From Actinomadura barringtoniae (GTDB lineage: Bacteria > Actinomycetota > Actinomycetes > Streptosporangiales > Streptosporangiaceae), in assembly GCF_017573505.1 (NCBI RefSeq), contig NZ_JAGEOJ010000008.1:62001-126000 (forward strand): a stretch of DNA of 64,000 nucleotides, written 5' to 3'. Under the pieces are notes generated by a model. That model ran no database searches, was not told where the DNA came from, and worked only from the letters and a program-made list of their open reading frames with translations. Below are positions 54,037-62,620 of the stretch, one piece after another. Each line of letters opens with the position of its first letter. Within the stretch, counting starts at the first letter, position 1. Both the position numbers and the translations under genes were made by a program.

Positions 54037-57000
54037 ATGATCCCGTTGTCGTTCGCGCAGCGACGGCTCTGGTTCCTGAACAGGCTGGAAGGCCCCGGCG
54101 CGACCTACAACATCCCCGGAGCGGTACGGCTGCGAGGACCGCTGAACCGCCAGGCGCTGGCGGCCGCGTTGAACGATGTCGTCGGCAGGCATGAGCCGTT
54201 GCGGACGGTGTTCCCGGACATCGACGGCGAGCCCCACCAGCAGGTCCTGGACATGGACCGGGCGCGCCTGGATCTGGAGATCGCCGAGCCCGAGCCCGCC
54301 GCCCTGACCGCGGCGATGTTCCGGGCCGCGAGCCATGTCTTCGACCTGTCGTCCGACCGGCCGCCGATCCGCGCGACGCTGTTCGCCGCCGGCCCGGACG
54401 AGCACGTGCTGATGATCGTGATGCATCACATCGCCGGGGACGGCTGGTCGACGGCGCCGCTCCTGCGCGATGTCGGGCTCGCCTACCAGGCACGTTCCGA
54501 GGGGCGGGCGCCGGACTGGGAGCCGCTGCCCGTCCGGTACGTGGACTACACGCTGTGGCAGGCCGAACTGCTCGGGAAGGCCGACGACCCAAGCAGCGTT
54601 CTGGCGGGCCAGCTGGCCTTCTGGGCGAAAGAGCTGGCAGACGCGCCGGAATGCCTGCCGCTGCCCACCGACCGGCCACGGCCCCCGTTCGCCGGCCATC
54701 GCGGCGACACGGTCTCGCTGACGGTGGACGCGGAGCTGCACGCACGTCTCACCGGCCTGGCGCGCAAGAGCGGCGCGACGCTGTTCATGGTGCTGCACGC
54801 CGCGCTCGCCGTGCTGCTGAGCCGTCGAGGGGCCGGGCAGGACATCGCGGTCGGATCACCGCTGGCGGGCCGTACCGACAAAGCGCTGCACGACCTGGTC
54901 GGCTTCTTCCTCAACACGGTCGTCATGCGTACGGACCTGTCCGGCGATCCCACGTTCGCCGAGCTGCTGGGCCGGGTCCGCGAGACGACGCTGAACGTGC
55001 TGGAGAACCAGGACGCGCCGTTCGAGCTGGTGGTCGAGCACCTCAACCCGGAGCGGTCACCGGCCCGCAACCCGCTCTTCCAGGTCATGCTGAACGTCCT
55101 GGTCATGCCGGCGGTCGCGGACCTTCTTCCCGGGCTGAACGCGGAGACGGAGGCCGTGCTCACGCCGACCGCCAAGGTCGATCTCAACTTCACGCTGACG
55201 GAGCGCTTCTCCCCCGATGGCCGCCCGGCCGGGTTGGACGTCAACGTCGCCTACGCCCTCGACCTGTTCGACCGGCAGACCGCGGAGGCACTGGCAGATG
55301 GCCTGGTGCGGGTGCTGGAGGCGGCCGTGGCGGCGCCGCAGGTCCCGGTGAGCCGCATGGAACTGCTGACCGCGCAGGAGCAAGAAGCCCTGCTGGACCT
55401 CGGCCAGGGCGGCCCGACGATGGCCGGAACGGAGCTGGTGCCGGAGCTGTTCGCGGCGCAGGCGGCGACGGTCGAGCCGGAGCTGACCGCGTTGGTGTGC
55501 GGGGACGTCGCGCTGTCGTTCGGCGAACTGACCAGCCGCGTGAACCGGCTGGCCCGCTGGCTCGCCGCGGCGGGCGCCGGTCCCGGAGACCCGATCGTCG
55601 TGGCGTTGCCGCGGTCGGCGGACTCGATCGTGGCGATGCTGGGCGTGCTGGCCGCCGGGGCCGTGTACGTGCCGGTCGACCTGTCCTTTCCCGCGGACCG
55701 GGTGCGGTTCATGCTGTCGGACGTCGAGCCGCACGTAGTGATCACCAACGCCGAGTCTGCGGCCGGTCTCGCAAGGCCTGGTGTCCCGATGCTGGTGCTG
55801 GGTTCAGCGGACGCGGAAGCCGAACTGGCGAGGCTGGCGGACGGCCCGATCGGTGCTGCCGAGCGCCGCAGGATCCTGAAGCCGTCCGACCCGGCGCACC
55901 TGACCTTCACCTCCGGCTCGACGGGCCGTCCGAAGGGCGTGGTGGCCACCCATCAGGGCCTGGCGAACCTGGCCGCGTCCATGCGCGGCGAGGTGATCGA
56001 GCCCGCGGAACGGCAAGCCGCGCGCCGGCTGCGCGTGAGCCTGGTGACGGCGCTGTCGTTCGACGCCGTCTGGGTCATGGTGCTGTGGCTGCTGAACGGT
56101 CACGAGCTGCACGTGCTGGACGATGACGTTCGCCGCGACGCGCACGCGCTGGTCGGCTACGTGCACGAGCACGGCGTCGACGTCCTGGAGGTCACCCCTT
56201 CCTACGCGGAGCAGCTGATCGCCGAAGGACTGCTCGGGCAGGGTGGCGCGTCGGTGCTGATCTTCGGCGGTGAGGGGGTCGGCCCTGGTCTGTGGGAGCG
56301 GGCCGGGCAGGCCGAGGGCGTCATGGCCTGGAACTTCTACGGCCTGACCGAGTGCACGGTGGACTCGGTGTTCGCCCGGGTGAGCGGCGACCGGCCGGTG
56401 ATCGGCCGTCCGATGGCGGGCGCACGGGTGTACGTGCTGGACCAGTGGCTGCGCCCGGCCCCGATCGGGGTGCCCGGCGCCCTCTACATAGCCGGGGAAC
56501 CGGTCACCCAGGGGTATTGGGGCCGTCCCGCGCTGACCTCAGAACGATTCGTGGCCGACCCGTTCGGCATGCCCGGCGAACGCATGTACCGGACCGGTGA
56601 CCTGGCCCGCTGGACCCGCGACGGCGTCCTGGAATTCCAGGGCCGGGCCGATCAGCAGCTGAAGGTACGCGGGTTCCGGATCGAGCCCGGCGAGATCACG
56701 ACCGTTCTGGCCGAGAGCCCGCTGGTCGCCCAGGCCGCCGTCGTCGCCAAGGACGACAGGCTGGTCGCCTACCTGGTGCCCGCCGACGCGGCCGGTCCGC
56801 TCGACCTCGGTGAGCTGCGCCGCCACGCGATGACCAGACTCCCCGAGTACATGATCCCCACGGCGTTCGTCACTCTCGACGTTCTGCCGCTGAATCCGCA
56901 CGGCAAGCTCGACCGCAACGCCCTCCCCGACCCCGACTTCGGGGCGGCGGCCTCCGAGTCCGGATCCCATGCCGCGCGGACCGCCCGCGAGGAGGCGCTG

Positions 57001-57993
57001 TGCTGCCTGTTCGCCGAGGTCCTCGGCCTGGAGTCGGTGGGGGCGGACGACAACTTCTTCGCCCTGGGCGGCCATTCATTGCTCGCGACAAGGCTGGTGA
57101 GCCGGATAAGGGCGACGCTGGGAACGGACCTGTCCGTCCGGCTGTTCCTCCAGGCGCCCACGGTGGCCGGAGTCATCGAGTCGCTCGCGGCGGACCCGGA
57201 AACGCACGCACGCATCGACCCGGTGGTGCCGATCCGGACGTCCGGCGACCAGCCGCCGCTGTTCTGCGTGCATCCGGTGTCCGGGGTGGCCTGGTGCTAC
57301 TCCGGTCTGCAGCGGCATCTGCCCGCCGACGTCCCCATCTACGGCCTTCAACTGGAGATGGCCGACGAGCCGGCGCGGCCCCGGAACCTCGACGAGCTCA
57401 CCGCTAGCTATGCCGCCCGGATACGGGAGGTTCAGCCGGCGGGCCCCTACCGCCTCCTCGGCTGGTCCCTGGGCGGAGCCATCGCGCACGCCGTCGCCGG
57501 CAGGCTGCAACGCGAGGGCGAGCAGGTCGAGTTCCTGGCCCTCTTGGACGCCTACCCCACCAATCCCTGGCTCCTGGAAATGGACCCGGTCACCATGCAG
57601 GGCGAAATCGAGACGGCGATCCTGGTCACCATGGCGCAGGATCTCGGCCTCGACGTCGAGACGGCCGACGATGCGGGATCGCGCGAGCGGATGAGGCAGG
57701 CGGTCGCCAAGGGCTTCGGTCTCCCCGAGCAGATGCTGGCCGACCTTCCGCGCGCGTCCGGGAACCTCATCCGGGTCGCCCAGAACGACGAGCACGAGGT
57801 CTTCCACGGAGATCCCGTCTTCGTTCAGGCGGCGGGCACCCTCCTCGGCGACGTCAGCGCATCGCAGCTCTGGCAGCCGTACGTCAACGGGATCGTCGAC
57901 CACAGCACCGTCGACTGCGGCCACTTCGAGATGATGAGGCCGGGCCCGGCCGCCGAGATCGGCGCGCTGCTCGCCGCCAGGATGGCGACCTGA
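54037..57993 (+). CDS. NRPS module 3 with terminal thioesterase (C-A-PCP-TE)
   Basis: A 1318-residue terminal module. The C domain has HHIAGDG (130-136). The A domain has [11 protein letters not shown] but YGLTECT in place of YGPTE and FDAVWVM in A4; the pocket carries Glu where modules 1 and 2 have Asn, so a different substrate is likely. The PCP Ser is in LGGHSLLAT (near 1015). The C-terminal TE (about 1060-1318) has GWSLGG with Ser near 1144 and the closing HFEMMRPGP His. It releases the product. Confidence 0.9.
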   Translation: MIPLSFAQRRLWFLNRLEGPGATYNIPGAVRLRGPLNRQALAAALNDVVGRHEPLRTVFPDIDGEPHQQVLDMDRARLDLEIAEPEPAALTAAMFRAASHVFDLSSDRPPIRATLFAAGPDEHVLMIVMHHIAGDGWSTAPLLRDVGLAYQARSEGRAPDWEPLPVRYVDYTLWQAELLGKADDPSSVLAGQLAFWAKELADAPECLPLPTDRPRPPFAGHRGDTVSLTVDAELHARLTGLARKSGATLFMVLHAALAVLLSRRGAGQDIAVGSPLAGRTDKALHDLVGFFLNTVVMRTDLSGDPTFAELLGRVRETTLNVLENQDAPFELVVEHLNPERSPARNPLFQVMLNVLVMPAVADLLPGLNAETEAVLTPTAKVDLNFTLTERFSPDGRPAGLDVNVAYALDLFDRQTAEALADGLVRVLEAAVAAPQVPVSRMELLTAQEQEALLDLGQGGPTMAGTELVPELFAAQAATVEPELTALVCGDVALSFGELTSRVNRLARWLAAAGAGPGDPIVVALPRSADSIVAMLGVLAAGAVYVPVDLSFPADRVRFMLSDVEPHVVITNAESAAGLARPGVPMLVLGSADAEAELARLADGPIGAAERRRILKPSDPAHLTFTSGSTGRPKGVVATHQGLANLAASMRGEVIEPAERQAARRLRVSLVTALSFDAVWVMVLWLLNGHELHVLDDDVRRDAHALVGYVHEHGVDVLEVTPSYAEQLIAEGLLGQGGASVLIFGGEGVGPGLWERAGQAEGVMAWNFYGLTECTVDSVFARVSGDRPVIGRPMAGARVYVLDQWLRPAPIGVPGALYIAGEPVTQGYWGRPALTSERFVADPFGMPGERMYRTGDLARWTRDGVLEFQGRADQQLKVRGFRIEPGEITTVLAESPLVAQAAVVAKDDRLVAYLVPADAAGPLDLGELRRHAMTRLPEYMIPTAFVTLDVLPLNPHGKLDRNALPDPDFGAAASESGSHAARTAREEALCCLFAEVLGLESVGADDNFFALGGHSLLATRLVSRIRATLGTDLSVRLFLQAPTVAGVIESLAADPETHARIDPVVPIRTSGDQPPLFCVHPVSGVAWCYSGLQRHLPADVPIYGLQLEMADEPARPRNLDELTASYAARIREVQPAGPYRLLGWSLGGAIAHAVAGRLQREGEQVEFLALLDAYPTNPWLLEMDPVTMQGEIETAILVTMAQDLGLDVETADDAGSRERMRQAVAKGFGLPEQMLADLPRASGNLIRVAQNDEHEVFHGDPVFVQAAGTLLGDVSASQLWQPYVNGIVDHSTVDCGHFEMMRPGPAAEIGALLAARMAT

Positions 57994-59270
57994 TGGCCAC
58001 CGACACGGCCGCCGCCGACACCGCCACCGGCGGCGTGGTACGGGGGCGCGACTTCCGGTTGCTGTGGGCGGCGGAGTCCATCAGCAAGACCGGCAGTGCG
58101 GTGACGACGTTCGCGCTGCCCCTGGTGGCGTTGCAGACGCTGGGCGCGAACACGCTGATGATGGGCGTGCTGAACGCCATGGTCTGGCTGCCGTGGCTGC
58201 TCATCGGGCTGCACGCGGGCGCCTGGGCGGACCGGCACAGCCTGCGGCCGCTGATGATCGGCTGTCAGATCGCCTCGGCGGTGCTGATCGTGAGCGTTCC
58301 GGTGCTGGCCTGGCTCGGCGCCCTGACCATGGGGTATCTGCTGACGATCGCGTTCGCGGCCGGGTGCTCGAACGTCATCTTCACCGCGGCCTATCACGCG
58401 TTCCTGCCGTTCCTGGTGGGCAAGAGCGAGTTGCTGGACGCCAACACGCGCCTGCTGGGCAGCGAGCAGGCCGCCAACATCGCCGGTCCCGGGATCGGCG
58501 GAGTGATCACTCAGCTCTCCTCGGCCGTTCTCGGGCTGTTCGTCGACGCGGGCAGCTTCCTGGTCTCGGCCGCCTGCCTGCGCGCGATCCGTGGGCGCGA
58601 GCCGTCCGACCGCACGGGCACCGGGGATGATCAGCCGCGGAGCACCGTCCGGGCCGACATCCGGGTGGCGATCGGTTTCGTGATGCGGGACCCCTACCTG
58701 CGGGTGATCACCGCGAGCAACGCCAGCACCAACCTGCTCATGGGCGGCATCCAGGCGCTGGTCGTCGTCTTCCTGGTGAAGGGCGCCGGGCTCAGCCCCT
58801 GGGCGGTCGGCGCCACCACGATCACGATCAGCGTCGGCGGGCTGCTCGGCGCCTCGATCGCGCCCAAGGTCGCAGGGAGGCTGGGAAGCGCGAGGACTCT
58901 GCTGACGGCCCCGGTGACCGACTGCTTCCTCCTGCTGTTCCCGCTCGCCGGACGCGGCCCGCTGCTGTTCCTGGCGCTCGCCGGAACGCTGATCTGGGCC
59001 GTCGGGATCGTCGTGCGCAGCGTGACGGGCGGCGCGTTCCGGCAGGCCTACTGCCCGCCCGGCATGCGCGGCCGGGTCGCCATGACGGTCCGGTTCATCA
59101 TCTTCGGCGTCTGGCCGATCGGCAGCCTCCTCGGCGGCGTGCTCGGCACCGTCTTCGACGTCCGGACGGCGCTGTTCATCCTCACGATCGCCAACATCCT
59201 CACCGACGTCCTGCTGTTCATCGGACCGTTGAAGCGCAGCAGAGACCTGCCCGCGGCGCCTGAGGCATAG
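57993..59270 (+). CDS. MFS exporter
   Basis: A 425-residue major facilitator of the DHA-like MFS_3/enterobactin-exporter type. The first helices read SISKTGSAVTTFALPLVAL, and the loop GAWADRHSLRPLMI is the family GxxxDRxxRR-like motif. Twelve helices are predicted. The start overlaps the NRPS stop by one base. It is the probable export protein for the peptide and possible self-resistance determinant. Confidence 0.85.
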   Translation: MATDTAAADTATGGVVRGRDFRLLWAAESISKTGSAVTTFALPLVALQTLGANTLMMGVLNAMVWLPWLLIGLHAGAWADRHSLRPLMIGCQIASAVLIVSVPVLAWLGALTMGYLLTIAFAAGCSNVIFTAAYHAFLPFLVGKSELLDANTRLLGSEQAANIAGPGIGGVITQLSSAVLGLFVDAGSFLVSAACLRAIRGREPSDRTGTGDDQPRSTVRADIRVAIGFVMRDPYLRVITASNASTNLLMGGIQALVVVFLVKGAGLSPWAVGATTITISVGGLLGASIAPKVAGRLGSARTLLTAPVTDCFLLLFPLAGRGPLLFLALAGTLIWAVGIVVRSVTGGAFRQAYCPPGMRGRVAMTVRFIIFGVWPIGSLLGGVLGTVFDVRTALFILTIANILTDVLLFIGPLKRSRDLPAAPEA

Positions 59271-59321
59271 CGGCCGAGGCAATAGCGAGGCAACCCGTTC
59301 ACCCAACGAAAGGAGAGGTGT

Positions 59322-61145
59322 ATGAGCGTGCGCAGAATTCGAGGATCCACAACACTGGCGGCGGTCGGTTGCATGGCCGTCGCCCTCGCCGCCGCACCAC
59401 AGGCCCAGGCAACAGCGGCGGTGCCGCATTCCCGGGCGATGAGCGCCTTGATGAACGTGGCGAGCCCGGCTGCGCCGTTCCAGCGGAACGTGCAGGACAT
59501 GCCGGCGATGGCCGTCGACCCCGTCGATCCGAACGTTCTGGCGGCGACCGGCAACGACCTGGTGGACATGCAGCCGTGCTCGAAGGAGGCCGCGACCAGG
59601 GGAGCGGCGTGCGGCCTCCCGGCGAGCCCGGCCGCAGGTGGGTCGTTCAACGCCGGAGTGGGTTTCAGCGGTGTGTATTTCTCGTACGACAGTGGCCGCC
59701 GGTGGAGTCAGCCGACCTACAAGGGGCTGACGGCGGCCGGATGTGACGCGGTGGTGGAGCCGTGCACGCCCAAGCCTGGACCGATTCACACCGTCCCCAA
59801 CTACTACGAGAACGGCCTGGCCGCGCGGGGCGGGGCTTCCGTGGCCTTCGGCCCGGTGCTGCGGAACGGCACGTTCTCCTGGTCGAACGGCTCGCGGCTG
59901 TACCTGTCGACGCTGGGCGCCACCTTGACCAATACGCCGATCCAGCCGGGTCGCATCGATTCCAAGAGGGCCGTGATGGTGTCGCATATCGACGACGCGA
60001 CGCCGGCACGGCTCGCCGACCAGGCGAACTGGTCGGCGCCGGTCATCGTTCCCGAGCGCGCACCCGCCGGCTCACGCCCGACCGAGAGCCAGATCTGGGC
60101 TGACAACGCGAGCAGCAGCCGGTTCTTCGGTCACGTGTACGCGTGCTACAACGATTTCCAGCTCACGGGGAGCGACGGCCCGATCCAGCCCACGGTGGCC
60201 TCGTCCGGCGACGGTGGCCGGACGTGGTCGACCCATGACGTCGCCCCGCCGGTCAACTCGGCCGGCGAGGGCTACCGCATGTCGTGCACGGTCCGTACGG
60301 ACAGCCACGGTGTGGTCTACGCGTTCTTCAACCACCTCTCGGGGCAGTTCCCCTCGTTCGAGCCGGCGGGGGCGCAGTCGGTCATGAAGTCGTTCGACGG
60401 CGGCGCCACGTGGACCCGGCCGGTCGACTTCATGCCGATGAACACCGGCTGCTACTACGTGGACCGCATCGGCGACCGCTGCACCCAGGAGGGACCGGCC
60501 GGGACCGCGAACGAACCCGGGCCCAGCGTCAGCATCGCCAACGGCGCCCCCACCGGGGCCGGCGCCACGGACGAGATCATGCTCGCCTGGTCCGACGGCC
60601 GGTTCGGCCAGAACAAGGAGGCGGCACTCCTCTCATCTTCGAAGGACCAGGCCAAGACGTGGTCTCCTCCGGCGAAGGTGTCGCTGCCGGGCGAACGGGT
60701 GCTGTACACCGCCGTCGCCATCGCACCCGACGCCTCACGCGTGTATCTGAGCTACAACTCGTTCACCACGCCGTTCAGCCCGACGACGGCCGCTCCACGG
60801 CTGCTGCACGGGGTCATGCGGTCGGCGGCGGTCGGCAGGCGCGGTGAGCCGGTCGGCTGGACCACCGACTACACGGGGCGTACGGGCGACGCCCGGGGAA
60901 CCAGCTTCACCACCTGGAACTATCCAGAGTTCCTCGGCTACTTCGTCTCGGCCGTCGCGACCCGCCGCTACGGGGCCGGGGCCTGGACCGACGTGTCCCG
61001 TACGGCCGACTGCCCGGCGATCGACCAGTGGCGGCAGAAGTCGCTGGAGGCGGGCACGGTGCTGACCCCGGCGCCATGGCCGCAAGCGGACTGCCCGGCG
61101 AACTTCGGGAACTCCGACATCGCGAGCGCGACGACCGCTCGCTAG
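59322..61145 (+). CDS. Secreted sialidase-like BNR-repeat protein
   Basis: A 607-residue exported protein with a signal peptide (about 1-31, ending AQATA) and a six-bladed propeller bearing Asp-box repeats: SYDSGRRWS, SGDGGRTWS, SFDGGATWT and SSKDQAKTWS. Many paired Cys residues are present. It has the sialidase/exo-alpha fold, but the arginine triad cannot be confirmed by eye. AAAGGAGAGG is a strong ribosome site 4 bases before the ATG. A perfect 18-bp terminator follows. Its link to the cluster is positional. Confidence 0.75.
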   Translation: MSVRRIRGSTTLAAVGCMAVALAAAPQAQATAAVPHSRAMSALMNVASPAAPFQRNVQDMPAMAVDPVDPNVLAATGNDLVDMQPCSKEAATRGAACGLPASPAAGGSFNAGVGFSGVYFSYDSGRRWSQPTYKGLTAAGCDAVVEPCTPKPGPIHTVPNYYENGLAARGGASVAFGPVLRNGTFSWSNGSRLYLSTLGATLTNTPIQPGRIDSKRAVMVSHIDDATPARLADQANWSAPVIVPERAPAGSRPTESQIWADNASSSRFFGHVYACYNDFQLTGSDGPIQPTVASSGDGGRTWSTHDVAPPVNSAGEGYRMSCTVRTDSHGVVYAFFNHLSGQFPSFEPAGAQSVMKSFDGGATWTRPVDFMPMNTGCYYVDRIGDRCTQEGPAGTANEPGPSVSIANGAPTGAGATDEIMLAWSDGRFGQNKEAALLSSSKDQAKTWSPPAKVSLPGERVLYTAVAIAPDASRVYLSYNSFTTPFSPTTAAPRLLHGVMRSAAVGRRGEPVGWTTDYTGRTGDARGTSFTTWNYPEFLGYFVSAVATRRYGAGAWTDVSRTADCPAIDQWRQKSLEAGTVLTPAPWPQADCPANFGNSDIASATTAR

Positions 61146-61161
61146 CCCTGGAGGTGCGAAC

Positions 61162-61200
61162 GCCACCGCCCGTTCTGTCGCTGACAGAACGGGCGGTGGC
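61162..61200. terminator. Strong hairpin terminator after the sialidase gene
   Basis: An 18-bp perfect stem (GCCACCGCCCGTTCTGTC with its complement) and a 3-nt loop lie between the convergent sialidase gene and the 52-residue ORF. It can serve both. Confidence 0.8.
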
Positions 61201-61226
61201 CTATCGCGGGCCGGACTGCTCGCGGG

Positions 61227-61385
61227 CTAGGTGGCGTCGGTGGACGTCAGGAGCCGGTCGAGGTCCATCAGCGCCTCGTCGGCGGCCCTGCCGACCTCCA
61301 GGTCGTCGGGGGCCGCCGCGCAGGCGCCGAGCATCTCGACGACCTTGGCTCCGGCCGCGGCGATCTCATCTCGTTCGTTCTCCAT
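61227..61385 (-). CDS. Small acidic 52-residue protein
   Basis: A short ORF with a near-ideal GGGAGGGAAAGAC leader before ATG 61385. The product starts MENERDEIAAAGAKVVEML and ends LDRLLTSTDAT: an acidic, Ala/Leu-rich pair of helices. No family is recognised. It lies 89 bp downstream of the DUF2156 gene on the same strand, separated by the 14-bp tandem repeats, and ends at the bidirectional terminator. It could be a small partner of the transferase or a precursor. Confidence 0.65.
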   Translation of the reverse strand: MENERDEIAAAGAKVVEMLGACAAAPDDLEVGRAADEALMDLDRLLTSTDAT

Positions 61386-61404
61386 GTCTTTCCCTCCCAC
61401 GTTC

Positions 61405-61487
61405 CAGACGGCGCTGCTCAGACGGCGCTGCTCAGACGGCGCTGCTCAGACGGCGCTGCTCAGACGGCGCTGCTCAGACGGCGTTGC
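61405..61487 (-). repeat. 14-bp tandem repeats at the DUF2156 gene end
   Basis: Five perfect copies of CAGACGGCGCTGCT (plus strand) run 61405-61474, followed by a partial sixth copy (61475-61487) that encodes the last residues of the transferase. Each unit carries, on the minus strand, the GTC-TGA stop context, so the array looks like duplication of the stop-codon segment. Confidence 0.9.
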
Positions 61488-62469
61488 AGGCGCGGAAGAC
61501 GTGCACCAGCGCCGGGATGCTGGCCTCGCCCTGGAAGGCGATGTACTCGGGCAGGACGACGTCCTGCTTCCACTTCTCCTTGTAGGCGTACTGGGTCTGC
61601 GCGGGGTAGATCTGCTCGCCGTTGGTCCAGAGCTCCTTCATGAACCACTGGAAGCCGCGGTTGTGGCCGGGGAACTCGTGCTCGGCCGACAGGCCCGAGA
61701 AGGGCGTGTAGCCGAAGTGGAGCCACTCCACGCCCTCGGCCTGGAACGTCTCGATGGCCGCCTTGTTGATCGCCTCCATGACCCCGGGCGGGGAGTCGGG
61801 CCGGCGTCGGCTGAGGTCGTGCATCCAGCCGGGCCGTGAGCCGTAGACCGGCGAATAGGAGATGTAGGCGGTCAGCTCGTCGCCGTGCGCGCCGACGAAG
61901 AGCCGGCGCAGGTCCTGGTACGGCCCGCCGTACTCGCCGACGAGGAACTCCAGCGGCCTCGCGCCGCCCTTGGAGCCGAGCCACGCGGTGTCGAGCGTCC
62001 GCATCCGGTCGTGCCAGGCGTCCAGCGGCGCCTCGCTGATCGCCATGCCGCTGCGCAGCGCTCGCGCGATCTTGTTGCGGAGCTGCATGAACGCCGTGCC
62101 GCGCAGGCTGAAGGAGTCCAGCCGCAGCGCGTACGAGCCACCGATCTGGTTGACCGTGAAGCCCTCGTCCAGGTACTCGGCCGCGTCGGCGCCCTGGAGC
62201 TGGATGGCGACGATCTCACGGTCCTGCTCGGCGGCCAGGTCGAGGAAGGCGCGCAGCAGCCGGGCCCGCGACTCCTTGGGCGCGAACGGGCCACCGAACT
62301 GCACCAGGTAGCGGCCGGTCGGCCGGTAGACGATCACGCCCGGCGCGTCCGGCAGCCGCAGGTAGTGGTTGCCCCCGTTCACCGCGAGGAACGAGCTGGG
62401 ATTGTCCGCGTCCGGATATCGCCTGATGGCGTCCAGCGCGAGGTCCGGCATCGTGAGCGTCTCGGTCAT
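61474..62469 (-). CDS. DUF2156 aminoacyl-tRNA-dependent transferase (MprF C-terminal/VlmA-type GNAT fold)
   Basis: A 331-residue soluble protein made of two GNAT-like halves, as in the phosphatidylglycerol lysyltransferase C-terminal domain (DUF2156). Diagnostic parts are VIVYRPTGRYLVQFGGPFAP, QIGGSYALRLDSFSLRG, DLSRRRPDSPPGVMEAINKA and WLHFGYTPFSGL, with YAYKEKWKQDVVLPEYIAF at the end. There are no membrane helices, so it is not a full MprF. This family transfers an amino acid from aminoacyl-tRNA to an amine or alcohol acceptor. It lies beside the anticodon-less tRNA-Ser, an ideal donor. The start may be 62469 or 62496. Confidence 0.8.
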   Translation of the reverse strand: MTETLTMPDLALDAIRRYPDADNPSSFLAVNGGNHYLRLPDAPGVIVYRPTGRYLVQFGGPFAPKESRARLLRAFLDLAAEQDREIVAIQLQGADAAEYLDEGFTVNQIGGSYALRLDSFSLRGTAFMQLRNKIARALRSGMAISEAPLDAWHDRMRTLDTAWLGSKGGARPLEFLVGEYGGPYQDLRRLFVGAHGDELTAYISYSPVYGSRPGWMHDLSRRRPDSPPGVMEAINKAAIETFQAEGVEWLHFGYTPFSGLSAEHEFPGHNRGFQWFMKELWTNGEQIYPAQTQYAYKEKWKQDVVLPEYIAFQGEASIPALVHVFRACNAV

Positions 62470-62547
62470 CGTGGTGCCCCATTCCTGACACGGCATTTCT
62501 GTCGAATTTACCCCATGGACGTGCGCGAATATCAAGGGGAAGAAAGG

Positions 62548-62590
62548 GTCAGTTGCGAGTCAGCGACCCATCAGCACCATCGGGCATGAT
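62548..62590 (+). promoter_or_regulatory. SARP-type promoter of the tRNA-like RNA
   Basis: GTCAG (62548), GTCAG (62559) and ATCAG (62570) repeat at exactly 11 bp. Eight bases after the last heptamer is CATGAT (62585-62590) as -10. The predicted transcript would start near 62597, about 24 bases before the tRNA 5' end, leaving a leader for RNase P to remove. The repeats equal those of the NRPS promoter. Confidence 0.7.
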
Positions 62591-62620
62591 GGCTTTAGCG
62601 ACAAAGAAGCGGCAACGCAG

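Noticed and set aside
57825-59987. A 720-codon minus-strand frame opposite the NRPS end, MFS and sialidase genes
   Set aside because: It spans three real genes and has repetitive Arg/Gln/Asp content typical of antisense frames.
61405-61487. The 14-bp array as a CRISPR
   Set aside because: Units are contiguous with no spacers, and no cas genes are present.
61474-62469. Calling the transferase a FemABX peptidoglycan-bridge enzyme
   Set aside because: Its sequence blocks match DUF2156 (MprF C-terminal) better than FemX; the two folds are related, so this was a close call.
62470-62535. A SARP site for the DUF2156 gene itself
   Set aside because: Only one GTCAG word is present on that strand, with no 11-bp partners. 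A TTGATA/TAAATT pair 19 bp apart (62535-62505) is a possible ordinary promoter.
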